From NCBI RefSeq assembly GCF_910589235.1, contig NW_025813595.1:3844001-3908000 (forward strand): a stretch of DNA of 64,000 nt, given 5' to 3'. This stretch comes from Vespa crabro. Taxonomy: Eukaryota > Arthropoda > Insecta > Hymenoptera > Vespidae. The translations under genes were made by a program, and so were the position numbers. The first letter of the stretch is position 1. The number at the start of each line of letters is the position of its first letter. Positions 44,083-58,740 of this stretch are shown here, in pieces. The notes below the pieces were generated by a model that ran no database searches, had not been told where the DNA came from, and worked only from the letters and a program-made list of their open reading frames with translations.

Positions 44083-44990
44083 CGACAATAATAATAATAA
44101 TAAAACGATAATAAAGACAATTTCGATTATAATAGTAACGATAATAACACAATAGTTATAATAATAATAACGATAATAACGATAATATCGATTAAAGTAA
44201 TAACAATAAAATCGATAATAAAGATAATAATAAAAATAATAACAATAATAACGAAAATAACGTCAATAAAAATTATATTATGTACAGTAATAACGATAAG
44301 AAAGAGATTAACGGTAAGAATAATAACGATAACTACAAAAAGACGATAATAGTAATATTAATAATAATGAAAACAGGGATAATGACGTTAACAACTATTA
44401 TAATAATAATAATAATAATAAAGATAGTAACGATATGAACGATATTAACAATAATAACAATAATAAAGATAATTATAATACGATAATAACGATTACAGTA
44501 ATAATAATAATATTGATAGTAACAAAAATTACGATAATGGTGAAAATATTAATAATAATAGTAACAATAATAATGATAACAACGATAATTACAATATTAA
44601 TAATAATAACGAAAATAAGGATAATCACGATGACAACGATAATAATAATAACAATAATAATGATAATACGTTAATAATCGTAGAAGAAATAACAATAATA
44701 ACGATAAGAACTATATTTACGGTAAAAATAGTAACGATAATAACGATAATATCGATAATAATAATAACAATATTAACGATAATAACGATAATAGTAATAA
44801 TAAAAGTGATAATAACGATAATATTGATAATAACGATAATAATAATACGATAATAACGACAATAACAACAATAATAACGATAACAACGATAATAATAATA
44901 TTAACAATAATATCGATAACTACTATCATTCCTATAATTATAATAATAGTAATATCGATATTAACGATAATTACGATAATAATTATAATA
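44083..44990 (+). repeat. Long identical duplication, left copy
   Basis: Reading line by line, I find no difference from 52766-53673 at a constant offset of 8,683 bp. Mismatches appear just outside (44082 G versus A, and AACG versus ATCG just past 44990). Similarity stays high to about 45180. In a tract where other copies differ every 10-20 bp, this is a recent copy or conversion. Confidence 0.9.
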
Positions 44991-45466
44991 ACGATAATTA
45001 TAACAATAATATCGATGGGAAAGATTATGAAGATAATAACAATAACAATTATTACGACAATAATAATAAGAATAATGATGATAATAACAAAAAAGTAATA
45101 ATAATTATAACGATAAAAACGATAATAAGAATAATAATAATAACAATAATAAACATAATTAAGATATCAAAAATAGTAATTGGTGTAATAAAAACAATAA
45201 TAACAATACAAAAGATAATAACGAAATTAAAGATAATAATAATATCGATAGTAAGCAAAATATCAATAATAACAATAACAACATTAACGATATTATCGTT
45301 AATATTAACAATAATAACAACTATAATAACGACAATAATGATAATAACAATATTAATATTAACTATAGTAACGATAATATCATTAATAATAATTAAAATA
45401 TTATCGATAATATCGATAATAAAAATAAAAATAACAACGATAATATCGATAATATCTGTTATACAA

Positions 45467-45492
45467 GTATTATCGTTATTATCGTAATTATT
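45467..45492 (-). repeat. Micro-inverted patch of the 9-bp unit
   Basis: TATTATCGTTATTATCG appears in T-rich sense within A-rich array, after CTGTTATACAAG. The matching place in family A copy 3 (about 54127-54145) reads CTGTTATATTATTAATAAT without it, so about 26 bp was inserted in reverse sense in copy 2. Confidence 0.75.
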
Positions 45493-47999
45493 AATAATAA
45501 AAATAATAACGATAATAACGTTATAACGAAAATAACGATTATATTATTAACGATTATATTAATAATATCGATAACATTAATAACAATACTAACGATAATA
45601 ACGATAATAATAATAATAATAACAATAATAACGAAATTATCGATAATAGCGATAATAATAATAACGGTAATAAAGGTAATAGAAATTATAATAATAATGA
45701 TAATAACGATAAGAACGATAAAAACAACAATAATAATATTGACAACATAGATAATAACGATATTAACGCTAATAGCGACAATAATAAAAACAATATTGCC
45801 GAAAATAAAGATAATAAAGATAATAACGATAATAACGATCATAACAATAATAATAATAAAAATAATAACAATAATTTGCATAATAACGATAATAATAGTG
45901 GTATTGTTAAGAATATTAACAATAATAACGATAATAAAGATTATGACGATAACAATATTATTCATAATAACGTCAATAGTAATAATAATAATAATAACGA
46001 TAATGTCGATAATAGTAGTAATATTAATAACGATAATAATGGTATTTACGATTATAATTTTAATAATAATAAAGATATTAACGATAGTAACAATAATAAC
46101 GATAATAATAATAAAAATATTAATGATAATATCGAAAACTATAAAAATAAATATAGCAATAATGACGATAATATCGATAATATCGATAATAATGAAATTA
46201 ATAATAATAGTATTAGCAATAATATCGATATTAACGAAAATTGTAATAACTTTAGTAACGAAACAAGGATATTAACATTTATAATAATAATAATAATAAC
46301 GAAAGTAAGTACAATAACGGTGACAACTATACTATTAATAACAATAATCACGATAATAACGATAATAACGAAAATAATAATACTATTAATAACGATAATA
46401 ACAATATCAATGGCATTAACGATAATAACGTTTATAAAAATAATCTTATTAAAGATAAGAACGATAATAACGATACTATCAATAATAGCGATAATAATAA
46501 TAACGATATTAAGGATAATATCGCTAGTAATTGTAACAATATTCACGATAGTATCGATAATAATAATAACAACAAAAATAATAATAACGATAATAACAAT
46601 AACAAAATTTATAATAATAGCGATAATAACCATAATAATAATAATAATAATAATAAAGATAACAACGACAATAACGATAATAATGACAGTAATGAAAACA
46701 ACAATGACGATAAAAACGGTAATAATGATAATAACGAAATAACAATAATAGTAATAATAGTAATAATAGTAATAATTAAGATAATAACGATATTTACGAT
46801 AATAAGGATAATAAAAATAAAAATAATAACGATAATAATGTTAATAATATAAACGATAAAGTCGATAATATCAATAATAAAATTAACAAATTTAACGATA
46901 ATATCGATAATAATATTAACAATATTAACGATAATATCGAACATAATAATAATATTATAAACCTTAACGTCGATAATAATAATAAAAATAGTAACTTTAT
47001 TAACGATAATAACGATAATTACTATAATAATAATAACAAAAATAACGATAATAATATTAACGATAATAATAATAATAATAATAATAAAGATAACAACAAT
47101 AGAAACTGCAATAACGTTAATAATGATATTTATGATAATAACAATGATAATAATAGTAATAATAAAGATAAGAACGATGTAAATGATTCCAACGATAATA
47201 ATAATAACAACAATAACGATAATAACGTATATGGTGTTAAGAATGATAATAATATCAACAATAGTAAAAACAATAATGACAATCACGATAATAGAAATAA
47301 TAATAGAAATAATAACAACAATATTAAGAATAATAAATATAATAACGATAATAATAATAATAATAGCAGTAATAAAAAAGTAATAACAATAATAACGAAA
47401 AGAACGAATTTAACGATAATAATAATGGTGATAATTACGATAATATCGATAATAATAATAACTATAATAACGATAAATACGTTTATAGAGATAATAATAA
47501 TTATAGTAATAAGAACGATATTATAGATACTAACGACAAAATAATAATAATAATTATAACGATAATAACTGTAATAACGATAAAAATAATAGAAAAATAA
47601 CAATAATATCAATAATAACGATAACAAAGATAATAACGATAATATCGATAATAATAAATAAGATAATATCGATTTCATCGATAATAATAATAACAATATT
47701 AACGATTATATGGATCATAATAACAACAATATCGACAATAATATCGGTAATAATAATAACCATAACAACAATAATAACGATAATAAAGATAATAACGATA
47801 ATATCGATATTAATAAATAGGATAATATCGGTATCTTCGATAATAATAATAACAATATTAACGATAATATCGATAATAATAACAACAACATCGACAATAA
47901 TGTCGATAATAATAACAACAATAATAACAATAATACCGATACTAACGATAATATCGTTAATAATAATAACGATAATAATGATAATAGCGATAAAAACAA

Positions 48000-49690
48000 T
48001 AACGATATTAACGAAAATATTGACAATAACAAGGATAATAATGATAATAATTTTAAAACGATAATAATTATCAAAATAATAATAGTAATAAGGATAATAA
48101 CGATAAAAAAAATAAAATAATAACGATAATATAGATAATAATAATAAAATTAATTACGTTTATAACGATAATTACGATAATAACGGCAATAATAATAAAA
48201 ATAATAACGCCAATAACTATAATAAATATAATAATATTATTAATTATACCGATAATATCGATTATAATGGAAATAATAATAATAACAATATCGATAAAAA
48301 CGTTAATAACGGTAAAAACAATAATAATAATAATAATAATAATAATAGTAATAATAATAATGATAATTACGATAATAACGATAATAATAATAGTTATAAT
48401 AACATAATCACAGTAATAACGATAAAAACAATAATAACGATATTCATAATAACGATTATGAAGACAATATTAATAACAATAATAATATTGATAATAACTA
48501 TAATAATTATAAGAAAGATAATGACGACAATAACGATAATAATAATTACGATAATAACGATAATATCGATAATAATAATAATAATAATAATAATAACAGT
48601 AATTATGATAATAACGATAATAACGGCAATAATAATAATTATAATAATAACAATAATATTCATAATAATGATAACGACGGCAATAATAATAATAATAATA
48701 ATAATATTAATACTAATAACGATAATGACGATAATAATAATAATAATACTAACAATAATAACAACAATAACGACAATAACGTTAATAACGATAATAATAA
48801 TAATAATAACGCCATTAATAAATATAATAAATATAATAACGAAATGGTATTAACGATAAAATCGACAATAGTAGTAATAGTAATAACGATAATAAAGACA
48901 ATAAAAATATTAATAATAAAGAAAATATCAATATTATAGGAAATAACGAATATAACCATAATAATAATAAAAATATTAACGAAAATAACGATAATAGCGA
49001 TTATAACGATATTAAAGACAGTAATAATTATAATAATAATAAAAATAATATTAACGGTAACAATGAAAATAATGATAATAATAGTAGTAATAATAACAAT
49101 AATAATAATAATAACAATAGAAAAGATAATAACGATAATTATGATAATAACAATTATAATAATATCGATAATAACGATAATAGTAGAATTAATAATAACG
49201 ATAATAATAAAAATAGTAATAATAATAACGATAATAACAATAATATCAATAATAATAATAACTATATTAACGATAATAATAATTATGGTAATAATAATAA
49301 TAACGATAATTACGATAATAATAATAATAATAAAAAAAATATTAAAGATTTTAATCACCAGAATACTAAAAATAATACCGGTTATGATAAGAAAAATATT
49401 AATAATAATAACGATAATAATGATAATAACAATATAATCGATAATAATAATTACAATAAAAACGATAATAACTCTAATAATGGTAATAATACTAATAATT
49501 ATAACGGTAATAACAATAATATCGATAATAATAATATTAATAAGGGCGATAATAACGTTAACTGTAATAAGTATTAAATCGATAGTAATGATATTAATGA
49601 AAATATCCATAATAATAATAATAAATATAACAATACTAACGATAATTACAATAACAATAATACGATTATTAATATAATAACGATAATAGC
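48000..49690 (+). repeat. Block family D, copy 4
   Basis: Collinear with 21765-22850, with anchors AATATTGACAATAACAAGG at about 48017, AATAGTTATAATAACATAAT at 48388, ATTAATAAGGGCGATAAT at about 49537, and TGATATTAATGAAAATATCC at about 49589. It includes an extra stretch (about 48.8-49.35 kb) carrying the 75-bp landmark at 48810. It sits inside the family B copy 3 region. Confidence 0.75.
48810..48884 (+). repeat. 75-bp landmark, copy at 48.8 kb
   Basis: CGCCATTAATAAATATAATA, then AACGAAATGGTATTAACG and TCGACAATAGTAGTAATAG. It lies in the extra part of family D copy 4. Confidence 0.78.
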
Positions 49691-52650
49691 GAATATAACA
49701 AAAACAACAATAAAGATAAAAACGAAATTAACAATAATAACAATAATAACAAATATAGCGATAATAACAATAATAACGATAATCGCGATAATAATAATAA
49801 CACTAATAACAATAATATCGACGATAACGAAAATTACGATAATACTAATAACAATTATAACATTAATAAGGATAATAAAAATAATATTAATAATAATAAT
49901 AATAATGATTACAATAATAAGGATAAAAACAATAATAATAATAACAAAATTATCGATTATATTGTTTATAAAGATAATGACAGTAACGATAATAATAATT
50001 ATAATAATAACTATAATTACGATAATAATAGTAGAAAAGATAAAAATACTAATGATTATAACCATAATAACGATAATAACGATAATAATAATAAAATTAA
50101 TAACGATAATATCGTTTATAACGATAATAATAAGAACAATAACATTGATAATGACGACAATAATCATAATAACTGTAATAATAATAACAAAAATAACTAT
50201 TAAAACGGTAAAAACAATAATCATAATAACAATAATGACGATAATAACGGTAATAACGATAATAATAATAATAATGACGATAATAATGGTAATATCGCGT
50301 AATAATAAATACAACAGTAACAATAGTAATAATAGCAATAATAACGAAGGTTACGAAATGGAAGATAATGGTAAAATATTTATTACAAAATTAAGGATAA
50401 TAACGATAATAACGATATAAATAATATAAATAATAATAATAAATATAATAATAATAAAAATAATAACTATAATAAATATAATAACGTTAATAATACAAGT
50501 AATAATAACAATAAAATCATTATTAAAGATTATAAAGATAAGAACGATAATAATAATCATAATAATAACAATAATATTCATAACAATATTAACGATAATA
50601 ACGGTAATGACGATAACAATAATAACGATAATTACGATAATATCGATAATATTATTAACAATATTAACAATCATAAACATAATAGAAATAATAATAACAT
50701 ATATACCGATAATAATAATAATAATACAAAAAAAATAGTAATAATATTAACGATAATAACGATAATAACGTTAGTAATAATAACGAAAATAATAATAGAA
50801 GTGGTAATAATAATAACAATAATAACGATAATAGCGATAACAATGATAACGATAATAAAGATAATATCGATAATAATAACAACATTATAAACGAAAGTGA
50901 CCTTAATAATAATAACAGTAATAACGATAAAAACGATAATAACGATAATAAGGATAATAATACTAATGATATTAACGATAATAGTAATAATTATAATAAC
51001 GATAGAAACAGTAAAATCGATAATAACGTAAAGACGATGATAAGGATGTTAACGATAATAATAATAGTCAGAATAACGATGATAACGATAATATCGATAA
51101 TAATAAAAATATAAATAATAATAATGATCAGAACGATAATAAAGACAATAATAGCAGTTATAGTAACAATAATCATAGTAATAACTATAATAACGATAAT
51201 ATCGATAATATTAACAATGACAAAGATAATAGAAATGATAATAATAGCGATAATAACGATAATTACTTTAATAATAATAACAATAATAAAGATAATACCG
51301 ATATTGACAATAATAACAATAATAATAATTGCAACAGTAACGATAATTAAGAAAATAAAAATTATAATTAAAACGATAAGGATAAGACCGATATCATCAA
51401 TAATATTAATAAGAAAAATAAAGATAATATCGATTATATTAATAAAAATATTAACAATTATATAGATAATTATAATAATAATGTTAAAAATAATAACGAT
51501 AATAACAATATTAACGATAATAAGGATAATAAAAATGACGATATTTACGAATATAACAATAGAAGAAATATTAATAATACCAATAAAAAGGATAATAAAG
51601 AAATCGTCGATAATAATAATAACAATAATAATGATAATATAGATAATAATATTATCAATATTAACGAAAATAAAGATAATTTTAATAATAATAATAACGA
51701 TAATAACGGTTTTAACGATATATATAATAACGAGAATAACGATTTTAACGATAATGACGATAATATCAATAATAATAATAATAAAAATAAAGATAATAAC
51801 GAAATAAATGGAGATAACTATAATAATAATAAATTCATAACGATAATAACGATAATAATAAAAATATTAACAATAATAACGATAATAGCGATAAGAACGT
51901 TAATAATTTTAGTAATTATAACAATAAAAATATTACTAACGATAATAACGATATTAAAGATTCTAATAATAACGATAATAACGTTGATATCGATAATAAT
52001 AACAACAATATTAACGATAATATCGATAATAATAATAATGACAATAACAACAACAAAAAAGGTAATAACGATAATAATATAAACGATAATAACAATAATA
52101 CTAATAATAATACTATCTATAATAACAATAATAATCATAATAATAATAATAATAATAACAATAATTACGATAATAAAGAAATTAACAATAATAATAATGA
52201 TGATAATGACGATAATAATATTAATAATAATAACGATTATAAGGATATTATCGATTATAATAAGATTTATAAAAAAGTTAATAAAGATAAAAACGATATT
52301 AATTCTATAAACAAAAACGATAAAAACGATAATAATGATAATAACGTTAATAAAAAAATAATAATATTAATGAGAAGAATAACGATGATACCGATAATAA
52401 CGGTAATAATAATAATAAATATTAATATTATATCGTTAATAAGGATAGTAATAATAATAATAATAATAATGACTATAATAATGATAACAATAATAACAGT
52501 AAGGAGAAAAATGACGATAAGAATTATAACCATAAAATCGATAAAAACGATAATAATGGTAATATTAATAATAATAATATCGATTATAAGGATAATAAAG
52601 ATAAGAACGATTATAATAATAACAATAATAACTATAATAACGATAGTAAT

Positions 52651-52726
52651 AATAATATATATATTGATATATATAGTAATATAGGATAAATATATAGATA
52701 GTGTTTATAAGGACGATATTAAATAA
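52651..52726. repeat. AT-rich non-3-bp island, copy 3
   Basis: The core is TATATATATTGATATATATA, then AGTAATATAGGATAAATATA, GATAGTGTTTATAAGGACG and ATATTAAATAA. It is closer to copy 1 in the core and to copy 2 at the GGACG end, as expected if the block was copied in steps. Confidence 0.8.
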
Positions 52727-52765
52727 AAACGATAATAAAGAAAATAACGATAATAACGATAATAA

Positions 52766-53673
52766 CGACAATAATAATAATAATAAAACGATAATAAAGA
52801 CAATTTCGATTATAATAGTAACGATAATAACACAATAGTTATAATAATAATAACGATAATAACGATAATATCGATTAAAGTAATAACAATAAAATCGATA
52901 ATAAAGATAATAATAAAAATAATAACAATAATAACGAAAATAACGTCAATAAAAATTATATTATGTACAGTAATAACGATAAGAAAGAGATTAACGGTAA
53001 GAATAATAACGATAACTACAAAAAGACGATAATAGTAATATTAATAATAATGAAAACAGGGATAATGACGTTAACAACTATTATAATAATAATAATAATA
53101 ATAAAGATAGTAACGATATGAACGATATTAACAATAATAACAATAATAAAGATAATTATAATACGATAATAACGATTACAGTAATAATAATAATATTGAT
53201 AGTAACAAAAATTACGATAATGGTGAAAATATTAATAATAATAGTAACAATAATAATGATAACAACGATAATTACAATATTAATAATAATAACGAAAATA
53301 AGGATAATCACGATGACAACGATAATAATAATAACAATAATAATGATAATACGTTAATAATCGTAGAAGAAATAACAATAATAACGATAAGAACTATATT
53401 TACGGTAAAAATAGTAACGATAATAACGATAATATCGATAATAATAATAACAATATTAACGATAATAACGATAATAGTAATAATAAAAGTGATAATAACG
53501 ATAATATTGATAATAACGATAATAATAATACGATAATAACGACAATAACAACAATAATAACGATAACAACGATAATAATAATATTAACAATAATATCGAT
53601 AACTACTATCATTCCTATAATTATAATAATAGTAATATCGATATTAACGATAATTACGATAATAATTATAATA
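52766..53673 (+). repeat. Long identical duplication, right copy
   Basis: This is the partner of 44083-44990, with no gap in the alignment at offset 8,683 bp. The unrearranged surroundings (52651-52765 collinear with 2504-2630) suggest that this copy is the source and 44083-44990 the derived one, but direction is inference. Confidence 0.9.
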
Positions 53674-54603
53674 TCGATAATTATAACAATAATAACGATG
53701 GGAAAGATTATGAAGATAATAACAATAACAATTATTACGACAATAATAATAAGAATAATGACGATAATAACGAAAAAAGTAATAATAATTATAACGATAA
53801 AAACGATAATAACAATAATTATAATAACAATAATAAACATAATAAAGATATCAACGATAGTAATTGTAGTAATAACGATACTAAAGATAATAAAGATATT
53901 AACGATAATAATATTATCGATAGTAAGCAAAATATCAATAATATTAATAACAACATTAACGATATTATCGTTAATATTAACAATAATAATAACTATAATA
54001 ACGACAATAACGATATTAGCAATATTAATAATAACTATAGTAACGATAATACCAATAATAATAATTAAAATATTATCGATAATATCGAAAATACTAATAA
54101 AAATAACAAAGATAATATCGATAATAACTGTTATATTATTAATAATAACGATAATAACGATAATAAGGACAGTAACTATAATAACAATGATATTAATATC
54201 GATAAAAACAATAAAATTAATAACGCCGATTATGATAACAACGAAAATAATAATATTAATAATAAAGATAATTACGATAATAACGATAGTAATTGTAGTA
54301 ATAATAAAAATAAAAACGATAATAACGTTAATAACGAAAATAACGATTATATTATTAACGATTATATTAATAATATCGATGATATTAATAACAATACAAA
54401 CGATAATAACGATAATATTAATAATAATAGCAAAAATAACGATATTAATGATAACAGTAGTAGTAATACTAACAATAATAGCAATACTATCGATAATGAT
54501 GTTAACGGTATTAATAATAACGATAATAATTATAATAATAATAACAATACTAACTATAAAAAAGGAATAATAATAGTAATAGTAATAATAATAACAATAA
54601 TAA

Positions 54604-54680
54604 CGACAATAAAGGTAATTACAATAACAATAATAACGACAATAAAGGTAATTACAATAACAATAATAACGACAATAACG
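54604..54680 (+). repeat. Tandem duplication, 33-bp unit
   Basis: CGACAATAAAGGTAATTACA starts at 54604 and 54637. A third partial unit begins at 54670 (CGACAATAACG). It lies just past the end of family A copy 3. Confidence 0.87.
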
Positions 54681-54901
54681 ATAATAGCGATAACAATAAT
54701 AACAATAATAAAATTAAAAACGAAAATTACGATAGTTCTGATAATAACAATAATAATGATAACGATAATACAGATATAGTAATAATATTAATTACGTTTA
54801 TAAAGATAATAGCGATAATAATAATAATTATAATAATTAATATAATAACGATATAAACGAGAAGAACAATAATATTAATAAAAACAATAAAGATAAGAAC
54901 G

Positions 54902-54932
<31 letters not shown>

Positions 54933-56554
54933 GGATAATAACAATAATAATAATAAAAAACTATAATAATGTTTATAAAGATAATGATAATAAAGATAAT
55001 AATTATAATAATAAAAAAAATAATAACGATAATAATGATACGAACGATAATAATAATAATAACATTTAACATAATAACGACTATAACGATAATAATAATA
55101 AAATAAATACCGATCATAATGATTGTAACGATTATAATAATACTAATAATAACAATAATAACAGCAAGAACGATAAAAAATATAATAACAATAATAACGA
55201 TAAAAACGATAATAACGAAAATAACGATAATAATAATAACAATAGTAACTATAATAACCTTAATGGCGATATTACAGTAATAAAAATAAAGATAATATCG
55301 TTAATAAGGACAATAATAGTAGTAATAATAACGATAATAATGATAATATCGATAATAATAATAACGAAAATAACGACAATAACAATATTAATATTAACGA
55401 TAATAAGAATAATAATAATGACATCGATAATAATAATAACAATAATATCGATATTATGGGTAATTATGAAAATAACAGTAATAACGATAATATATATTAA
55501 ACTAAAATAATAATAATAATAATAAAGATAATAAGGATAATAACGATAATAACGATAATAACGATAATAATAATAATAATAATAAAGAAAATAAGGGTAT
55601 TAACGTTAATAACGATAATAATAATAATAATAATGACGATAATAAAAATAATATTGATAATTACAATAAGTATAATTATAATAATTATAATAGAAACGAT
55701 AATAACAGTAATAATAGTAACATTAATAACGATAATAAAGAAATAACGATAATAATAATAATTATAAAGGTAATAATAATAATATCGATATTAGCGATAA
55801 CTATAACAACTATGATTACGATAATAACAATAGTAATAATGACCATAATAACGAAAAAAACGATAATAACGATATTAATTGTAATAAAAATGAAAATAAT
55901 ATCGGTAAAGTGGATAGTAATAATAATAATATATACGATAATAACGATAATAACGATAATAATAATAATAACAATAACTATAATATTGTTAATAGTAACA
56001 ATTAAAATTCGATAATAATGGTATTAATGAAAATAACTAGAATAATAATAATACATATAACAATAAAAACGATAATAACAATAGTAATATTGACATTAAT
56101 AATGATAATTACGATAATAACGATGGTAATAAAGACTATAATAACGGTAAAAAAGATGATAACGATAATAATAATTATAATAATATTATCGATAATAAGT
56201 ATAAATACGAAAATAACGGTAATAAAGATAATAACAATAATAACGACAAAAATAATAATAATAATAATAATAACAATACTAACGATAATAACGATAATAA
56301 TAATAATAATAATAAAGATAATAACGGGATTAACGATAATAACGATAGTAATAATTACAATAATAACGATAATGATGATAATAATAATAATAACGATAAT
56401 TATAAGAAAAAAAATTACTATAATAACGATATTAACAATAATATTAATAAGAATTACAACGATATTAAAGAAATAACAATAGTAATAATAACAATTATAA
56501 CGATAATAATAGTAATGACCATAACAATAATAACGACAATTACGATAATATCGA

Positions 56555-56660
56555 TAATTATATGAACATTATTAACGTTCATAACGATAGCAGTAATAAT
56601 AATAATAACATGTATAATGATAAAAACGATAATAACAATAATAACGATGAAAATAACAAC
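56555..56660 (+). repeat. Block family I, copy 1
   Basis: The string ATTATTAACGTTCATAACGA followed by ATAACATGTATAATG recurs at 61895-61990. The TTAACGTTCATAACGA part alone is also at about 15708. An ACATGTA(C/T)A motif is also found at 13441, within family B. Confidence 0.65.
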
Positions 56661-58454
56661 GACAATAATTTTAATAACGATAATAACGATAATAACGAAA
56701 ATAACGATAATAATAACAATAATTATAAAGATAATAATAAGGATTATAACGATCATAACGATAATAATACTAGTAACAGCAATATTAATAATAAATACAG
56801 TAACGATATTGAGGATACAAACGATATTAGAGATAAAAGCGAAAATAAAATTAATAATAATAACTATTATAACGATAATAACAATAATAATAAGAACATT
56901 AATAGCGATAATAACGATAATAAAATTAATAATAATAATAATGGCGATATTATAGATATTAACGATAATAATAAGAACGATAATAACGACAATAGTAATT
57001 ATAACAATAACGATAATAATGATAATAACGACAATAATAATAATAATAATAATAAATATGATAACGATATTAACGATACTAACGCCAATAATGATAATAA
57101 CGTTTTTAATAATAATAATAATAACAATATTAACGAAAGTAACGATAATATCGGTATAATTATAATAACATAATCGATAAATGTGTTATTAGAAATAATA
57201 ATAAGAACAATAATAACGATAATGACGATAATAACGACAATACAAATAACCATAATAACGATAATAATAATAATATGAATAACGATAATAACGATAATAA
57301 CGTTAGTAATAATAGTAGTAATAACAATAATAACAATAATAACTAAAATAACGATAATAATTGTAACGTTAATAACGTTAAGATAGAAAAAAGTAATAAC
57401 AATATTAAAGATAATCAGAATAATAATAATAATAAAAATAATAATAACGATTACATAGATAATAACGATGATAATAATAACGATATTTTCGACATTAGTG
57501 CTAATAATAATAACGATAATAACGATAATAATAATAATAATAATAGAGATAATAACGATAATAACGTTATCAATAATAACAGTAATAACGATAGGAAAAT
57601 AATAGCGATTGTATTGACAATAAGGACAGTAATAAGAATAATAATAATAATAATAACGATAATAATAATAATATTAATAACGATAATTAAATTAACAACG
57701 ATAATATTAATTATGACGTTAATAGTAATAATCATAATAAAGATATTAGCGATAATATCAACAATAATAATAATAATAGTAACCATAATAACGATAATAA
57801 AAATAATTACTATAATAACGATAATAACAGTGAAAATAATAGTAATAATAGATATATTAAAGTTAGTAAGGATAATAACGATTATAATATTAATAATAAT
57901 GACGTTTAATACGGTAATAGCGACAATATTATTATTAATATTAACGTTAATAGGTATAATTACTATATAAAAGTTAGTAGTAATAACAATAATAACGTTA
58001 AAAACGATATTAACGATAATAACAATAATAATATTGATAATAACGATAATAATAATAACAATAATAACGATTTTTAATGTTAAGAATGATAATAATAATA
58101 ACATTTATAACCATTATAACATTATCAACGATAATAATAATAATGACGTTAATAATAATAATCATAATAAAGATATTATCTATAATTTCAACAATAATAA
58201 TTCTAAAAATAATAATAATAATAATAGTAACTATAAGAACGATAATATCGATAATAACGATTATAATAATAACGATAGTAACGAAAATAAAGATAATAAC
58301 GATAATAATATTAACGATAATATCGACATTATTGATAATATTAACAACGATAATTTTGATAATAACGATAATAAAATTAATAACAATAATAACGATAATA
58401 TCGATAATAACGATAATAACAACAAAAATTATATTAATAATTACATTAATAATA

Positions 58455-58740
58455 ATAATAGGCATAAAAACGATTTTAACGATAATAATAATAACGATAA
58501 AAACAATAATATCGATAATTTTAATATCAATATTTACGATAATTTCGACATTAATAATTGTAAAAATAAAAATAATAACAATCATAAAGATGATAGCGAC
58601 TATAATAATAACGTTAATACCGATATTAATAATATTAATATTATTGTTAGTAACAATAATAATGATAACGATGTTTATAAAAGTAATAATAATAACGATT
58701 ATAACGTTACTAACGATACTAATCATAATAACGATATTAA
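58455..58740 (+). repeat. Block family G, copy 3 (partial)
   Basis: ATAGGCATAAAAACGATTTT at about 58458, AATTTCGACATTAATAATTG at about 58541, and ACGATGTTTATAAAAGTAAT at about 58669 match the order in 27570-27810. The left half of the block is not seen here. Confidence 0.68.

Larger units (their letters stand above)
43319..45810 (+). repeat. Block family A, copy 2, internally rearranged
   Basis: The copy opens with a string matching 2348 onward, passes through the AT-rich island (43465-43540), then jumps at about 43690 to sequence matching 3465-3860. At about 44083 it restarts from the part matching about 2630. The AAAGACAATTTCG landmark is therefore present twice (about 43650 and 44116). 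The portion 44083-44990 is identical by eye to copy 3. The tail, to about 45810, matches 4200-4690. Confidence 0.88.
46855..50770 (+). repeat. Block family B, copy 3, containing a family D insertion
   Basis: The left part (46855-47765) and right part (49350-50770) are collinear with 11765-12640 and 12780-13520. GATGTAAATGATTCCAACG at about 47175, TTTTAATCACCAGAATACT near 49350, and GAAATGGAAGATAATGG at about 50356 are the anchors. The middle 1.6 kb instead matches family D at 21.7-22.85 kb. Either copy 2 lost this middle or copy 3 gained it. Confidence 0.82.
51150..54565 (+). repeat. Block family A, copy 3
   Basis: Landmarks are collinear with 1046-4880 over about 3.4 kb: GATAATTAAGAAAATAAAAA at 51343, the AT-rich island at 52651-52726, TACTATCATTCCTATAATT at about 53604, and GGGAAAGATTATGAAGATA near 53699. 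The shared TACTAACTATAAAAA string ends the match at about 54565. This copy lacks the internal jump seen in copy 2 and so probably keeps the older arrangement. It contains the 908-bp stretch identical to copy 2. Confidence 0.88.
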
